NCBI GenBank assembly: GCA_965216845.1
Contig: OZ244200.1
Coordinates: 868,001-932,000, forward strand
DNA: 64,000 bases
DNA from: Panacagrimonas sp965216845
Lineage (GTDB): Bacteria > Pseudomonadota > Gammaproteobacteria > Nevskiales > Nevskiaceae
Direction of reading: 5' to 3'
Shown: positions 45,663 through 54,852 of the stretch, piece by piece
Numbering within the stretch: position 1 is the first letter of the stretch
Layout: every line of letters starts with the position of its first letter
Made by a program: the position numbers and the translations under genes
Notes under the pieces: model-generated
Told to the model about the DNA's origin: nothing
The model's input: the letters and a program-made list of their open reading frames with translations, nothing else
The model's database searches: none

Positions 45663-46556
45663 TTATCGCTCCGGCCTGGCCCGGTTGGCGTCGGAAAGGT
45701 CCAGCGGTCGGTATCCGGCGTCCGAGAGCAGGGCGATCAGCCCCTCGGGGCCCAGCATGTGCGCCGCGCCAACCAGCACCAGATGCGAGCGCTCCGACGC
45801 AAAAATCTGTTTCAGCGGTGCAATCCACGCGCGGTTTCGATCCGCCAGCAGGCGCGCATGGAGTTTGGGATAGTTGGCGCGCATGTCCATCACCATGCTG
45901 CGCATCCCCTGCAAATCATGTTCGCGCCAATAGCGAATCAAATCCGCCGGTTTCTTTTCCGGGTGAGATAGCTCATCCACCGTCGAACGCAGGAACTTCT
46001 CGCCCAGGTCTTGCGGCATGCCGGCAAACAGATTCAACTGAAACTCCGCCGACTCCAGCCAGAACACCGGTTTGTCATCGCCATCGGCGCGCTTGAAGAA
46101 ATACAGATCCAGGCCGCGACTGGGCTTCATGCCCGCCTGCTGAAAAGCGACAATGCTGACTTTCAACGCGCAGAACCAGGCGGTGAGTTTGTCGCACAGC
46201 TTCGGCTTCAGGTTCATGTCCTGAAGCTGTTGTTGCAAGTCGGCATACAGGTTGGGTGCAATCTGCGATTGCAAGCCGCCTTCGGCTTTTCCGGCGCGCT
46301 GCATGGCGCGTTGCGCCCGCCGCGCACCGACGCCTTTCAAGTCGGTTTCCAGCACCAGCACTTCGGCTCGCTCATAGGCATCCATCAACGGTGCCGGCAG
46401 CGGGTAGACGTCCTTGGGCAGCAGGTGGATGGAACCCATCAAGTAGTGGTTCGCCTTTTCGCCCGCCACCTTCCACAGAAATGGCGCCTGCTCGGCGGAC
46501 GCGCCAGGCGTGGTTGCCAGCAGCAAGGCCAGGCCCAAGGCCCGCACCAGGCGCAT
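45663..46556 (-). CDS. TraB/GumN family exported protein
   Basis: A 297-residue protein with a signal peptide (MRLVRALGLALLLATTPGASA). The TraB/GumN domain shows HYLMGSIHLLP near residue 38, VLETDLKG and the late LVLVGAAHMLGPEGL. The two conserved GxxH motifs resemble metal-dependent Tiki-type proteases, but bacterial function is unproven. It is first in the operon with tamA and tamB, 7 bases before tamA. Confidence 0.85.
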   Translation of the reverse strand: MRLVRALGLALLLATTPGASAEQAPFLWKVAGEKANHYLMGSIHLLPKDVYPLPAPLMDAYERAEVLVLETDLKGVGARRAQRAMQRAGKAEGGLQSQIAPNLYADLQQQLQDMNLKPKLCDKLTAWFCALKVSIVAFQQAGMKPSRGLDLYFFKRADGDDKPVFWLESAEFQLNLFAGMPQDLGEKFLRSTVDELSHPEKKPADLIRYWREHDLQGMRSMVMDMRANYPKLHARLLADRNRAWIAPLKQIFASERSHLVLVGAAHMLGPEGLIALLSDAGYRPLDLSDANRARPER

Positions 46557-46654
46557 CAGTCACACCTCACGGAAAGGGAGCGCACGCATCGGGGCACCAC
46601 CTGGCGGAAAAGGGCGCGGATGATTCGGATCGTCAAGGCTCCCGAAACGGGCGA

Positions 46655-47575
46655 TCATTCTTCGGCAGGCTCGGCGCGCCGGGAATGCCTGCCTGCATCG
46701 CTGGCCGGCCTTTGCTCAAAGGTCCAGCCGGTTGCGCCGCCGCCGCCAAGATTGGAAAAGTCGAAAAGCCGGGGGTCGGCCAACTGCGACGGCGCAACGT
46801 TGCCCAGCGCGCGGAAAATGGTTTCCGAGCGGCCCGGGTACTCGCGTTCCCACTGATCCATCATGCGCCGCACCTGCTTGCGCTGCAGATGCTCCTGCGA
46901 ACCACACAGGTTGCAGGGAATGATGGGGAAGGCCTTGTGCGCAGCGTAAGCCTGGATGTCCGACTCGCGGCAATAGGCCAATGGCCGGATCACCACGTTG
47001 TCGCCATCATCGGACTGCAACTTGGGCGGCATGGCCGACAGCTTGCCGCCGAAAAACAGGTTGAGAAAGAACGTGGCCAGGATGTCATCGCGGTGATGTC
47101 CCAGCGCGATGCGGGTGAACCCCTGTTCGCGTGCAAAGCTGTACAAGGCGCCGCGCCGCAGGCGCGAGCACAGCGAGCACATGGTTTTGCCTTCCGGAAT
47201 GTTGCGCTTGACCACCGAATAGGTGTCTTGCTCCAGGATGGTGTAGGGCACGCCAAGGCGCTTGAGGTAATCCGGCAGCACATGCGCCGGAAAGTCGGGC
47301 TGCTTCTGATCCAGATTCACCGCGTGCAGCTCGAAACGCACCGGCGCCTTGAGCTGCAACTGCAGCAAAATGTCCAGCATGGTGTAGCTGTCCTTGCCGC
47401 CGGACAGGCACACCATCACCCGGTCACCCTCACCGATCATGGAAAAGTCTTCAATCGCGCGGCCGACCTCGCGCCGTAAACGCTTGTTCAGCTTGTTGAT
47501 TTCCACCCGCCCTCCGGGTGGTGGTCGAACCGGCGTCGAGTGCGGACGAAAATCCTGGACGGGAATGGAAACCAT
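46655..47575 (-). CDS. ttcA: tRNA 2-thiocytidine-32 synthetase TtcA
   Basis: A 306-residue PP-loop ATPase that thiolates C32 of tRNA. The SGGKDS loop is at residues 58-63, and the Fe-S binding CxxC pairs are CSLC and CNLC, with the expected ALGHHRDDILATFFLNLF between. The C-terminal tail is family-like. ATG 47575 was chosen; the open frame upstream is not conserved. It is divergent from the DUF2461 gene across about 187 bases. Confidence 0.93.
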   Translation of the reverse strand: MVSIPVQDFRPHSTPVRPPPGGRVEINKLNKRLRREVGRAIEDFSMIGEGDRVMVCLSGGKDSYTMLDILLQLQLKAPVRFELHAVNLDQKQPDFPAHVLPDYLKRLGVPYTILEQDTYSVVKRNIPEGKTMCSLCSRLRRGALYSFAREQGFTRIALGHHRDDILATFFLNLFFGGKLSAMPPKLQSDDGDNVVIRPLAYCRESDIQAYAAHKAFPIIPCNLCGSQEHLQRKQVRRMMDQWEREYPGRSETIFRALGNVAPSQLADPRLFDFSNLGGGGATGWTFEQRPASDAGRHSRRAEPAEE

Positions 47576-47762
47576 GAGTCGAACCGCGCGAAAAGAGCCG
47601 CCTATGCTACCTATTTTGTGTGCAGGTAATTGACCCTGCTTGCCGCCAAATGCTGTCGGTGCCGTGCTTTGCCGCGCGCATGTGGCCAGCCGCTGGCAGA
47701 CGCAGGCTCGGGCAAGGACGTTATATTGAGCGCTGCAAACCGTTTTGTTGGAGGAGAGGCAG

Positions 47763-48497
47763 GTGCCGGCCGCCAAGCAGCCTTACTTTTCGACCGAGAC
47801 TTTCAAGTTTCTGCAGCAGCTTGCGAAAAATAATGATCGCAACTGGTTTAACGCCAACAAGCCGCGCTACGAGGAACATGTACGTGGCCCGAGTCTGCGG
47901 CTGATTGCGGATCTGGCCGACCCTTTGCATCAGATCAGCCCGGAGATAACCGCGGTGCCCAAGGCGGTTGGCGGCTCGCTGTTTCGGATTCATCGCGACA
48001 CGCGCTTTTCCAAGGACAAGAGCCCCTACAAGACGCATACCGGCATGTATTTTTCACATGCGGCGGCGAAGAAATCCGCGCGCGGTGATGCCGGCAGCGC
48101 CGCGCCCGGACGTCTGGACACGCCAGGTTTTTATTTGCACATCCAACCCGGCGCCTGTTTTCTGGGCGGCGGCATCTGGCACCCGCAATCGGCCACACTC
48201 AAGGCGATTCGCAACTATCTGATCAGCAATCCGGCAAGCTGGAAGAAGGTGAGCCGCGATCCCAAGTTTCTCAAACAGTTCAGCCTGGGCGGAGATTCAC
48301 TAATGCGTCCGCCGCGCGGCTATCCGCAGGATCATGAGCTGATTGAGGACCTCAAGCGCAAGGACTTTGTCACTTCCTCGCCGCTCAGTGACGAGGATTT
48401 GTTGCGCCCCGATCTGGTCAAATTGATGACCAAGCGCTATCAGCTGATGGCGCCTTTGATCGATTGGTTGTGCGGCGCGCTGGACCTGGAATTCTAG
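47763..48497 (+). CDS. DUF2461 domain-containing protein
   Basis: A 244-residue protein of the DUF2461 family: FSTETFKFLQQLAKNNDRNWFNANKPRYEEHVR at the start, then GGSLFRIHRDTRFSKDKSPYKTHTG, FYLHIQPGACFLGGGIWHP and the late LMRPPRGYPQDHELIEDLKRKDF. GTG 47763 follows a GGAGGAGAGG site at 47750-47759. No function has been demonstrated for the family. Confidence 0.88.
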   Translation: MPAAKQPYFSTETFKFLQQLAKNNDRNWFNANKPRYEEHVRGPSLRLIADLADPLHQISPEITAVPKAVGGSLFRIHRDTRFSKDKSPYKTHTGMYFSHAAAKKSARGDAGSAAPGRLDTPGFYLHIQPGACFLGGGIWHPQSATLKAIRNYLISNPASWKKVSRDPKFLKQFSLGGDSLMRPPRGYPQDHELIEDLKRKDFVTSSPLSDEDLLRPDLVKLMTKRYQLMAPLIDWLCGALDLEF

Positions 48498-48593
48498 GAA
48501 TCCGCCGGCCACAGAAGGACACGAACAACGCCATGTTGCGCCGCGTCGTAAAATCGCGCCCCCATTTCTAGAAATTCCACGGGAGCCTGCCTC

Positions 48594-49571
48594 ATGAAAT
48601 CACCCGTCAAGGTCGCCATCACCGGTGCGGCCGGACAGATCGCCTATTCCCTGATCTTCCGCATTGCCAGCGGTTCCATGCTGGGGCCGGACCAGCCCGT
48701 GATCCTGCAATTGCTGGATATTCCCGACGCCATGGAAAAGCTCAAGGGCACGGTGATGGAGGTCGACGACTGCGCGTTTCCGCTGGTGGCCGGCACCGTG
48801 GCGACCTCCGACGCCAACGAGGCCTTTGACGGCGCCGATTACGCCTTACTGGTGGGTGCGCGACCGCGCGGCGCCGGCATGGAACGCAAGGATTTGCTGT
48901 CCGCCAACGGTGGCATCTTCGGCCCGCAGGGCAAGGCGCTGTCCGACCACGCCAGCCGTGACGTGCGCGTGCTGGTGGTGGGCAACCCCGCCAACACCAA
49001 TGCGCTGATCGCCGCCACCGCCGCCAAGAAGCTGGATCCCAAGCAGTTCCACGCCATGTTGCGCCTGGATCACAACCGCGCCTTGTCGCAACTGGCCAGC
49101 AAGACCGGCAGCCACGGGAACAACATCGACAAGATGATCATCTGGGGCAATCACAGCGCCACCCAATACCCGGACCTGAGCCATTGCACGGTGGACGGCA
49201 AAGCCGCCAAATCGCTGGTGGATCAGGATTGGATCGAATCCGACTTCATCCCCACCGTGCAGCAGCGCGGCGCCGCCATCATCAAGGCGCGCGGTCTGTC
49301 ATCCGCCGCCAGCGCCGCCAGCGCCGCGGTGGATCACATGCGCGACTGGGTGATGGGCAGCGACGGCAAGTGGGTCAGCATGGGCGTGCCGTCCGACGGC
49401 AGCTACGGCATCGAGCCGGGCGTGGTCTACGGTTATCCCTGCGTGTGCAAGAACGGCGGCTATGAAATCGTACAAGGCCTGTCGGTCGACGAATTCTCGC
49501 GCGGCCGCATGGACGCCACCAACGCCGAGCTGCGCGAGGAACGCGCGGCAATCGAAGATCTGCTGGCCTGA
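48594..49571 (+). CDS. mdh: Malate dehydrogenase
   Basis: A 325-residue NAD-dependent malate dehydrogenase of the long (cytosolic-like) type. The NAD motif is VAITGAAGQIAYSL. Substrate arginines lie in RPRGAGMERKDLL and MLRLDHNRALSQLA, and the catalytic His is in WGNHSATQYPD. It acts in the TCA cycle. It lies alone downstream of a 96-base gap and is followed 39 bases later by the chorismatase gene. Confidence 0.95.
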   Translation: MKSPVKVAITGAAGQIAYSLIFRIASGSMLGPDQPVILQLLDIPDAMEKLKGTVMEVDDCAFPLVAGTVATSDANEAFDGADYALLVGARPRGAGMERKDLLSANGGIFGPQGKALSDHASRDVRVLVVGNPANTNALIAATAAKKLDPKQFHAMLRLDHNRALSQLASKTGSHGNNIDKMIIWGNHSATQYPDLSHCTVDGKAAKSLVDQDWIESDFIPTVQQRGAAIIKARGLSSAASAASAAVDHMRDWVMGSDGKWVSMGVPSDGSYGIEPGVVYGYPCVCKNGGYEIVQGLSVDEFSRGRMDATNAELREERAAIEDLLA

Positions 49572-49610
49572 TCTTCCGGCGTCGCCGATCACGGCGCGCG
49601 GCGGCGAGCG

Positions 49611-50552
49611 ATGAAACCGCGCTTGCAAGTTCGCAGCGTGCCGCTGGGTACCGAAGCGGCGGCGCTTTACCGCTTTGGCTTCCAGACCGCCGGCGCGTCC
49701 GATGATCCGTCGGACGCGCCGCGGCTTGGCGTCATCGATGCGCCCTGGGCGGAACTGTGGTCCGCCCACGGCGGTGTCGAACAGCCGCCCATCGATGGGG
49801 TTCACATCACCCGGGCCGGCTCGCTGTCGTTTCTGCGCCTGTTTCAGCCCGAAAGCGAGGGCGATATTGAAACGGCCGCGTTTTGCGCCTATCAGCGCTT
49901 GGGCCAAGCGCTGGGCCACATCGGCCATCGCGCGCAACGCATCTGGAATTATTTCGACCGCATCAATGAAGGCACGGGTGATGCGGAACGTTACCGCCGA
50001 TTTTGCCTGGGACGATACCGCGCCATCGAACAACCCGGCTTTGAAAACGCCTTGCCGGCGGCCACCGTCATCGGCAGCCAAAACCCCGGATTGTGGATTG
50101 GCTGCCTGGCCGCACCGCAAGCCCCGGGAACGATCGAAAATCCGCGTCAGACCAGCGCTTACCGTTATCCCAAGACCTACGGCCCGGTCAGCCCCAGTTT
50201 TTCGCGCGCCGTGTTGCTGGACGATCACCTGCTGGTATCCGGCACCGCCTCGGTGGTTGGCTTTGAGAGCCAGCACCCGCAAGACGTGCGTGCACAAGCC
50301 ACCGAGGTGCTGCGAAATCTCGACGCCTTGATCGTGCAAGCCTCACAGCAAATCGACAATAAAAAAGACGCAGCGCCCTGGCAGGCTAAGGCCTTGCGGC
50401 TTTATTTGCGCCATGCTGACGACGCCAACCTTGCCCTGCCCGTCGTGCGTCAAGCGCTGGGCGACGACGTCCCCATCAACGTCCTGCAAGGCGAAATCTC
50501 GCGCCGCGAACTGCTGCTGGAAATCGAAGGGGTTTGGCAACAATGCGGCTAG
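49611..50552 (+). CDS. XanB2/FkbO/Hyg5-type chorismatase
   Basis: A 313-residue protein of the chorismate-transforming FkbO/Hyg5/XanB2 family, which has a RidA-like (YjgF) fold duplicated. Conserved stretches include the IWNYFDRINEGTGDAERYRRFCLGR segment, RQTSAYRYPKTYGPVSPSFSRA, LLVSGTASVVGFES and the C-terminal LLLEIEG carrying catalytic glutamate. XanB2 makes 3- and 4-hydroxybenzoate for xanthomonadin and ubiquinone in xanthomonads; FkbO and Hyg5 hydrolyse chorismate differently. Which product is formed cannot be decided here. Coq7 elsewhere in the window fits a role in supplying a ubiquinone precursor. Confidence 0.78.
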   Translation: MKPRLQVRSVPLGTEAAALYRFGFQTAGASDDPSDAPRLGVIDAPWAELWSAHGGVEQPPIDGVHITRAGSLSFLRLFQPESEGDIETAAFCAYQRLGQALGHIGHRAQRIWNYFDRINEGTGDAERYRRFCLGRYRAIEQPGFENALPAATVIGSQNPGLWIGCLAAPQAPGTIENPRQTSAYRYPKTYGPVSPSFSRAVLLDDHLLVSGTASVVGFESQHPQDVRAQATEVLRNLDALIVQASQQIDNKKDAAPWQAKALRLYLRHADDANLALPVVRQALGDDVPINVLQGEISRRELLLEIEGVWQQCG

Positions 50553-50590
50553 GGTCTGCCCATTTGGCGCCACTCACACGGTATATCTCC

Positions 50591-50640
50591 TTGACATATC
50601 CTGGACTACCCCTATCATGGATATGTGATGCGTATATCCA
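50591..50640 (+). promoter_or_regulatory. vapBC promoter with overlapping palindromic operator
   Basis: A consensus -35 TTGACA (50591-50596) and -10 TATCAT (50613-50618) are separated by 16 bases. A palindrome TGGATAT...ATATCCA (50618-50640, 9-base spacer) overlaps the -10 and start region, and another ATATCC half-site lies inside the spacer at 50596-50601. This fits autorepression by a VapBC complex. Confidence 0.65.
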
Positions 50641-50652
50641 CTGAGGTGTTCC

Positions 50653-50889
50653 ATGGAAAGAGGCGGTGTGTTCAAAAGCAACACGAGTCAGGCCGTGCGG
50701 CTTCCCAAAGCAGTTGCGCTCCCCGAGTCGGTAAAACAAGTTGATATTGTGCCGATCGGTCGCGCTCGATTGATCACCCCGGCGGGTGAGTCCTGGGATA
50801 GTTGGTTCTCCTCGGAAGGGGTGACAAAGGATTTCATGCAAAGTCGCGACCAACCACGCGACCAGGTGCGGGAAGGGCTTGAGTGCTGA
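50653..50889 (+). CDS. vapB: VapB-type antitoxin (AbrB/SpoVT-like)
   Basis: A 78-residue protein. The N-terminal swapped-hairpin AbrB-type DNA-binding domain (VFKSNTSQAVRLPKAVALPESVKQVDIVPIG) is typical of VapB antitoxins paired with PIN toxins. The C-terminal tail (SWDSWFSSEGVTKDFMQ) would wrap the toxin. It overlaps vapC by 7 bases, and a strong promoter/operator lies upstream. Confidence 0.85.
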   Translation: MERGGVFKSNTSQAVRLPKAVALPESVKQVDIVPIGRARLITPAGESWDSWFSSEGVTKDFMQSRDQPRDQVREGLEC

Positions 50890-51284
50890 AATATCTGCTA
50901 GATACGAATATTTGTATCTACACCATCAAAAGCAGACCCGAGTCAATCCGCAGGATCTTCATGGAACACGATGGCCAGATGTGCGTCTCCTGCGTCACCC
51001 AGATGGAGCTTGTTTGCGGTGCCGAGAAATCTGCAGCGGTTGCAAGAAACCTAAAAGAAGTCGAGGGGTTTTTAGCGCGACTGGAGGTCATGAATTTCGA
51101 TTCAGCCGCTGCGACACACGCAGGCCAGATTCGTGCTGAACTTGCCAAGCGGGGCACACCCATCGGTCCCTACGACCAAATGATTGCAGGTCATGCGCGG
51201 TCTCTGGGGCTAACCGTGGTAACGAACAACGTTGGGGAATTCTCCCGAGTTCCGGGAATTCGCCTCGAAAACTGGGTGAGGTGA
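50883..51284 (+). CDS. vapC: VapC-type PIN-domain ribonuclease toxin
   Basis: A 133-residue PIN domain. The acidic active-site residues are in LLDTNICIY (Asp), VTQMELVCG (Glu), GPYDQMIAGHA (Asp) and VTNNVGEFSRVPG, where Asn replaces the more common Asp before the final E-F motif. VapC toxins cleave tRNA or rRNA. The GTG start overlaps vapB. It converges on glpK, 42 bases away. Confidence 0.87.
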   Translation: MLKYLLDTNICIYTIKSRPESIRRIFMEHDGQMCVSCVTQMELVCGAEKSAAVARNLKEVEGFLARLEVMNFDSAAATHAGQIRAELAKRGTPIGPYDQMIAGHARSLGLTVVTNNVGEFSRVPGIRLENWVR

Positions 51285-51326
51285 TCCATCGAAAGATTGC
51301 ACCTCAAGCAATACGAGAACCGCGGC

Positions 51327-52802
51327 CTAGCTCTGACTCCGCACCCTCTGCACCGCGTCGATCCAGCCGTCATAAAGCCGGTTGGCTTGGCTTGCGTCCA
51401 GGGCGGGGGTGAAATCGGCGTCGGCCTCCCATAGCGCGGCGATGCGATCCAGCGAATCGTAGATCCCGGACTGCAGCCCGGCGGCATAGGCCGCGCCCAG
51501 CGCGGTGGTTTCGACGATGCGCGGACGGATCACGGGAATCTGCAGCACATCGGCCATGCGTTGGGTGAGCCAGTCGTTGACCACCATGCCGCCGTCAACG
51601 CGCAGCTCCGTAGGCGCAAGAGCGTCGTCACGCATGGCGCCCAATAGATCGCGGGTTTGATAACAGACCGATTCCAGCGCCGCGCGCACGATGTGGGCGA
51701 TGCCCGAATCGCGCGTCAGGCCCAGAATCGCGCCGCGCGCTTCGGGATCCCAGTAGGGCGCGCCGAGGCCGGTGAAGGCCGGCACCAGATAAACCCCCTG
51801 GGTGTCGTCGATGGACTTGGCCAGCCCTTCGGTTTCCGGCGCCGAGCCGATCAGGTGCACCGCGTCACGCAGCCACTGCACCGCCGCGCCGGCGACGAAG
51901 ATGCTGCCTTCCAGCGCGTAAGCCGCCTTTCCGCCGAAGCGATAGGCGACGGTGCTGAGCAGCCGGTTCTGGCTGTGGACGATTTCCGCGCCGGTGTTGA
52001 GTACCATGAAGCAGCCGGTGCCGTAGGTGGATTTGATCATGCCCGGCTCGAAACAGGCCTGACCGACGGTGGCCGCCTGCTGATCGCCCAGAATGCCGCG
52101 CACCGCAATGGCGGCGCCGAACAGTTCGGGATCGGTTTCACAGAAATCCGCCGCCGAGTCGCGGATCTGCGGCAGCATGGCGCGCGGCACGCGGAAGAAT
52201 TCGAGCAGCGCATCGTCCCAGTCCAGCGTGCGTAGATTGCACAGCGCGGTGCGGCTGGCGTTGGTGACGTCGGTCTGATGCACCTTGCCGCCGGACAACA
52301 CCCACAGCAGCCAGCTGTCGATGGTGCCGAAGGCCAGTTCGCCGCGTTCGGCGCGCTGCCGGGCGCCGTCCACATGGTCCAGAATCCAGGCGATCTTGGT
52401 GGCGGAGAAATAGGGGTCCAGCAACAGGCCGGTGCGCTCGGCCAGCCAGTCGCTGCGATCAGCGTGGGCGCGACAGAACTCCGAAGTACGCCGATCCTGC
52501 CAGACGATGGCCGGATGGATCGGCTTGCCGCTGGCGCGATCCCAGATGACGGTGGTTTCGCGCTGATTGGTGATGCCGATGGCGGCCACTTCGGCGGCTT
52601 GCAGTCGCGCATCCTTGAGCGCGCCGCGCACGCAGTCCAGCGTGTGCTGGGCGATCAGCTCGGCGTCGTGTTCCACCCATCCGGGCTGTGGATAGGACTG
52701 CGGCAGTTCCACCTGATGACTTCCCAGCTTGCGGGCGCGTTCGTCAAACACGATGGCGCGGGTGCTGGTGGTGCCTTGATCAATGGCAAGCAGGTGACTC
52801 AT
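51327..52802 (-). CDS. glpK: Glycerol kinase
   Basis: A 491-residue FGGY kinase converting glycerol to glycerol 3-phosphate. The N-terminal LLAIDQGTTSTRAIVFD, the substrate-binding VWQDRRTSEFC region, STYGTGCFMVLNTG and the C-terminal DGGMVVNDWLTQRMAD are canonical. ATG 52802 gives the usual length. No glpF or glpD is adjacent. A lipase-like hydrolase gene is divergent 148 bases away and could supply glycerol, which is inference. Confidence 0.94.
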   Translation of the reverse strand: MSHLLAIDQGTTSTRAIVFDERARKLGSHQVELPQSYPQPGWVEHDAELIAQHTLDCVRGALKDARLQAAEVAAIGITNQRETTVIWDRASGKPIHPAIVWQDRRTSEFCRAHADRSDWLAERTGLLLDPYFSATKIAWILDHVDGARQRAERGELAFGTIDSWLLWVLSGGKVHQTDVTNASRTALCNLRTLDWDDALLEFFRVPRAMLPQIRDSAADFCETDPELFGAAIAVRGILGDQQAATVGQACFEPGMIKSTYGTGCFMVLNTGAEIVHSQNRLLSTVAYRFGGKAAYALEGSIFVAGAAVQWLRDAVHLIGSAPETEGLAKSIDDTQGVYLVPAFTGLGAPYWDPEARGAILGLTRDSGIAHIVRAALESVCYQTRDLLGAMRDDALAPTELRVDGGMVVNDWLTQRMADVLQIPVIRPRIVETTALGAAYAAGLQSGIYDSLDRIAALWEADADFTPALDASQANRLYDGWIDAVQRVRSQS

Positions 52803-52950
52803 TGCATCCTCCGGGGCTGTTGGTGCCGTCGCCAAGGCGCTGATGTTGCGTTGCACATTCGCACAATGCCGGCGGCGAATAGCTGACGCGGCAGAGTCGG
52901 CATGCTAAAAGAAATGTCATCAAGGGACGAAACAGGCCCCAATACTTCAG

Positions 52951-53889
52951 GTGAGCGAGGATCAATTCCAACTCCGCATCAGGCGTGACGCGACCGCGTT
53001 CGTGCGTGCGTGGTTGCCGACCGGTGCGGTGCGCGGCGTGGTGCAGATCGTGCATGGCATGGCGGAACACGGCGGCCGTTATGCACGTTTCGCAAGGGCC
53101 CTGAACCAGGCCGGATTCGCCGTCTATGCGCAGGATCTGCCCGGACACGGCAGAACCGCGCGCGCGCCGGACGAGCTTGGCCATTTCGCCGACAACCACG
53201 GTTGGCGACTGGCGATGCAGTCCATTCGCGCGGTGGAGCTGGAGGTGCTGGAGCGCCATCCGGGCCTGCCATTGACGCTGTTCGGTCACAGCCTGGGTTC
53301 CTATCTGACGCAGGAGTACATCGTTACCCACGGCAACAGCCTCAGTGCGGTGATTCTGTCCGCTACCAGCGGCGAGCTGGGACGCATCCGAAAAATTCTG
53401 CTGCCGCTGTTGCGCACCGAAGCGCTGTTTGGCGGCGTTGGCTACCCCAGCGCGGTGGCGGACAAGCTGACCTATCGCCGTTTCAACCGCCAATTCGGCA
53501 AGCCGCGCACGCCGCATGACTGGCTGTCGCGCGACCCTGCCGAAGTGGACCGTTATGTGGCCGATCCACACTGTGGTTTCCGCGCCTCCTGCGGGCTGTG
53601 GATCGAGATGATGGTGGTCTGTGGCTACTTGCGTGACGCCCGGCGACTGGCGCGCATTCCCAGGGAGTTGCCGATTCTGATGATCAACGGCAGCGCCGAT
53701 CCCGTCACCGGCGGCGAAAAGGGGCCGCGGATTCTGGAGGCCGCCTACCGCAAGACCGGTCTGAGCACGGTCGAGGTCAAAATCTATCCGGATGCCCGTC
53801 ATGAACTGCTCAATGAAATCTGTCGCGATGAGGTCACGCAGGATGTGCTGCAATGGCTGGATCAACAGCTTGCGCCGAGCAGTCGCTAA
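52951..53889 (+). CDS. Alpha/beta hydrolase, lysophospholipase/monoacylglycerol lipase type
   Basis: A 312-residue serine hydrolase of the Hydrolase_4 family. The nucleophile elbow is GHSLGSYL, the oxyanion region VVQIVHGMAEHGGRYARFA is typical of monoacylglycerol lipases (HGxxEH), and NGSADPVTGGEKGP supplies the acid and YPDARHELLNE the His. GTG 52951 is the start. No signal peptide is visible, so it is probably cytoplasmic. The DUF547 gene starts inside its 3' end. Confidence 0.85.
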   Translation: MSEDQFQLRIRRDATAFVRAWLPTGAVRGVVQIVHGMAEHGGRYARFARALNQAGFAVYAQDLPGHGRTARAPDELGHFADNHGWRLAMQSIRAVELEVLERHPGLPLTLFGHSLGSYLTQEYIVTHGNSLSAVILSATSGELGRIRKILLPLLRTEALFGGVGYPSAVADKLTYRRFNRQFGKPRTPHDWLSRDPAEVDRYVADPHCGFRASCGLWIEMMVVCGYLRDARRLARIPRELPILMINGSADPVTGGEKGPRILEAAYRKTGLSTVEVKIYPDARHELLNEICRDEVTQDVLQWLDQQLAPSSR

Positions 53890-54715
53890 GGCCATTGCGC
53901 TGTTGTTGCTCGGCGCGGTCTGCTCGCTGGGCGCGCATGCCGCGCCCAAGGCGGAGCGGTGGCCCTACTTTGAGCCGCACGACCCCGACAATCCGGCGCA
54001 GGTCGATCACCGCATCTGGGACTTTTTTCTGCGGCGTTATCTGCGCCAACCCGACGACGGCATCGCGCGTCTGGCCTATGCCGAGGTGGACACGGAAAAC
54101 CGGCTCAAGCTTTCGGTTTATCTGAGCAACCTGCAGCGCACGCCCATCCGCGGCTATTCGCGCGCTGAACAACGCGCGTTCTGGATCAATTTTTACAACG
54201 CCGCCACCGTCAAACTGATTCTGGACCGCTATCCGGTGCGCTCGATCCGTGACATCGACATCACCCCGGGTCTGTTCGCCAAAGGTCCCTGGGGCGCGCG
54301 GCGCTTGAAGGCCGACGGCCAGACCGTTTCGCTGGACGATATTGAACACCGTATTCTGCGCCCCATCTGGAAAGACCCGCGCATTCACTACGCGGTGAAT
54401 TGCGCATCACTGGGTTGCCCGAATCTGGCGCCGCGCGCCTTCACGGCGGAAAACACCGAAGAACTATTGGAGGCCGGCGCGCGCGATTACGTCAATCACC
54501 CGCGTGGTGCGCGGCTGGAGAACGGCAAGCTGATCGTCTCCAGCATCTACGAATGGTTCCAGTCGGATTTCGGCGGCAATGACGCCGGCGTCATCGACCA
54601 CCTGATCCGCTACGCCCATCCACCGTTAAAGGCGCAATTGGCGGACATCAGAAAGATTTCGGACGACGAATACGACTGGTCGCTCAACGACGTCGCGCCG
54701 GCCAGGCGGCCGTGA
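53870..54715 (+). CDS. Exported DUF547 family protein
   Basis: A protein of about 281 residues. A signal peptide (RRAVAKAIALLLLGAVCSLGAHA) precedes the DUF547 domain with its conserved FWINFYNAATVKLIL, LDDIEHRILR, HYAVNCASLGCPNL and YEWFQSDFGG. The fold is thought to be cysteine-protease-like (transglutaminase relative), but no activity is established. TTG 53870 gives the tidiest signal peptide; ATG 53843 is an alternative. It overlaps the hydrolase gene end by 20 bases, indicating co-transcription. Confidence 0.8.
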   Translation: MRRAVAKAIALLLLGAVCSLGAHAAPKAERWPYFEPHDPDNPAQVDHRIWDFFLRRYLRQPDDGIARLAYAEVDTENRLKLSVYLSNLQRTPIRGYSRAEQRAFWINFYNAATVKLILDRYPVRSIRDIDITPGLFAKGPWGARRLKADGQTVSLDDIEHRILRPIWKDPRIHYAVNCASLGCPNLAPRAFTAENTEELLEAGARDYVNHPRGARLENGKLIVSSIYEWFQSDFGGNDAGVIDHLIRYAHPPLKAQLADIRKISDDEYDWSLNDVAPARRP

Positions 54716-54852
54716 ACGCCTGGATTTTCCGCCGCTTGTATGCCGCGCTTCTGGTGCGCAGCGGCCGGCGGTGAGCACGGTTTTTGCTGATCCGCAGATC
54801 GCATCACCCTTATCCTGCGCACCGATTTTCACCGCAGGACATCCAGGGCAAC

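Noticed and set aside
51279..51305. GAGGTG...CACCTC inverted repeat between vapC and glpK as a terminator
   Set aside because: The loop is long (15 bases) and no T-run follows on either strand; too weak to annotate.
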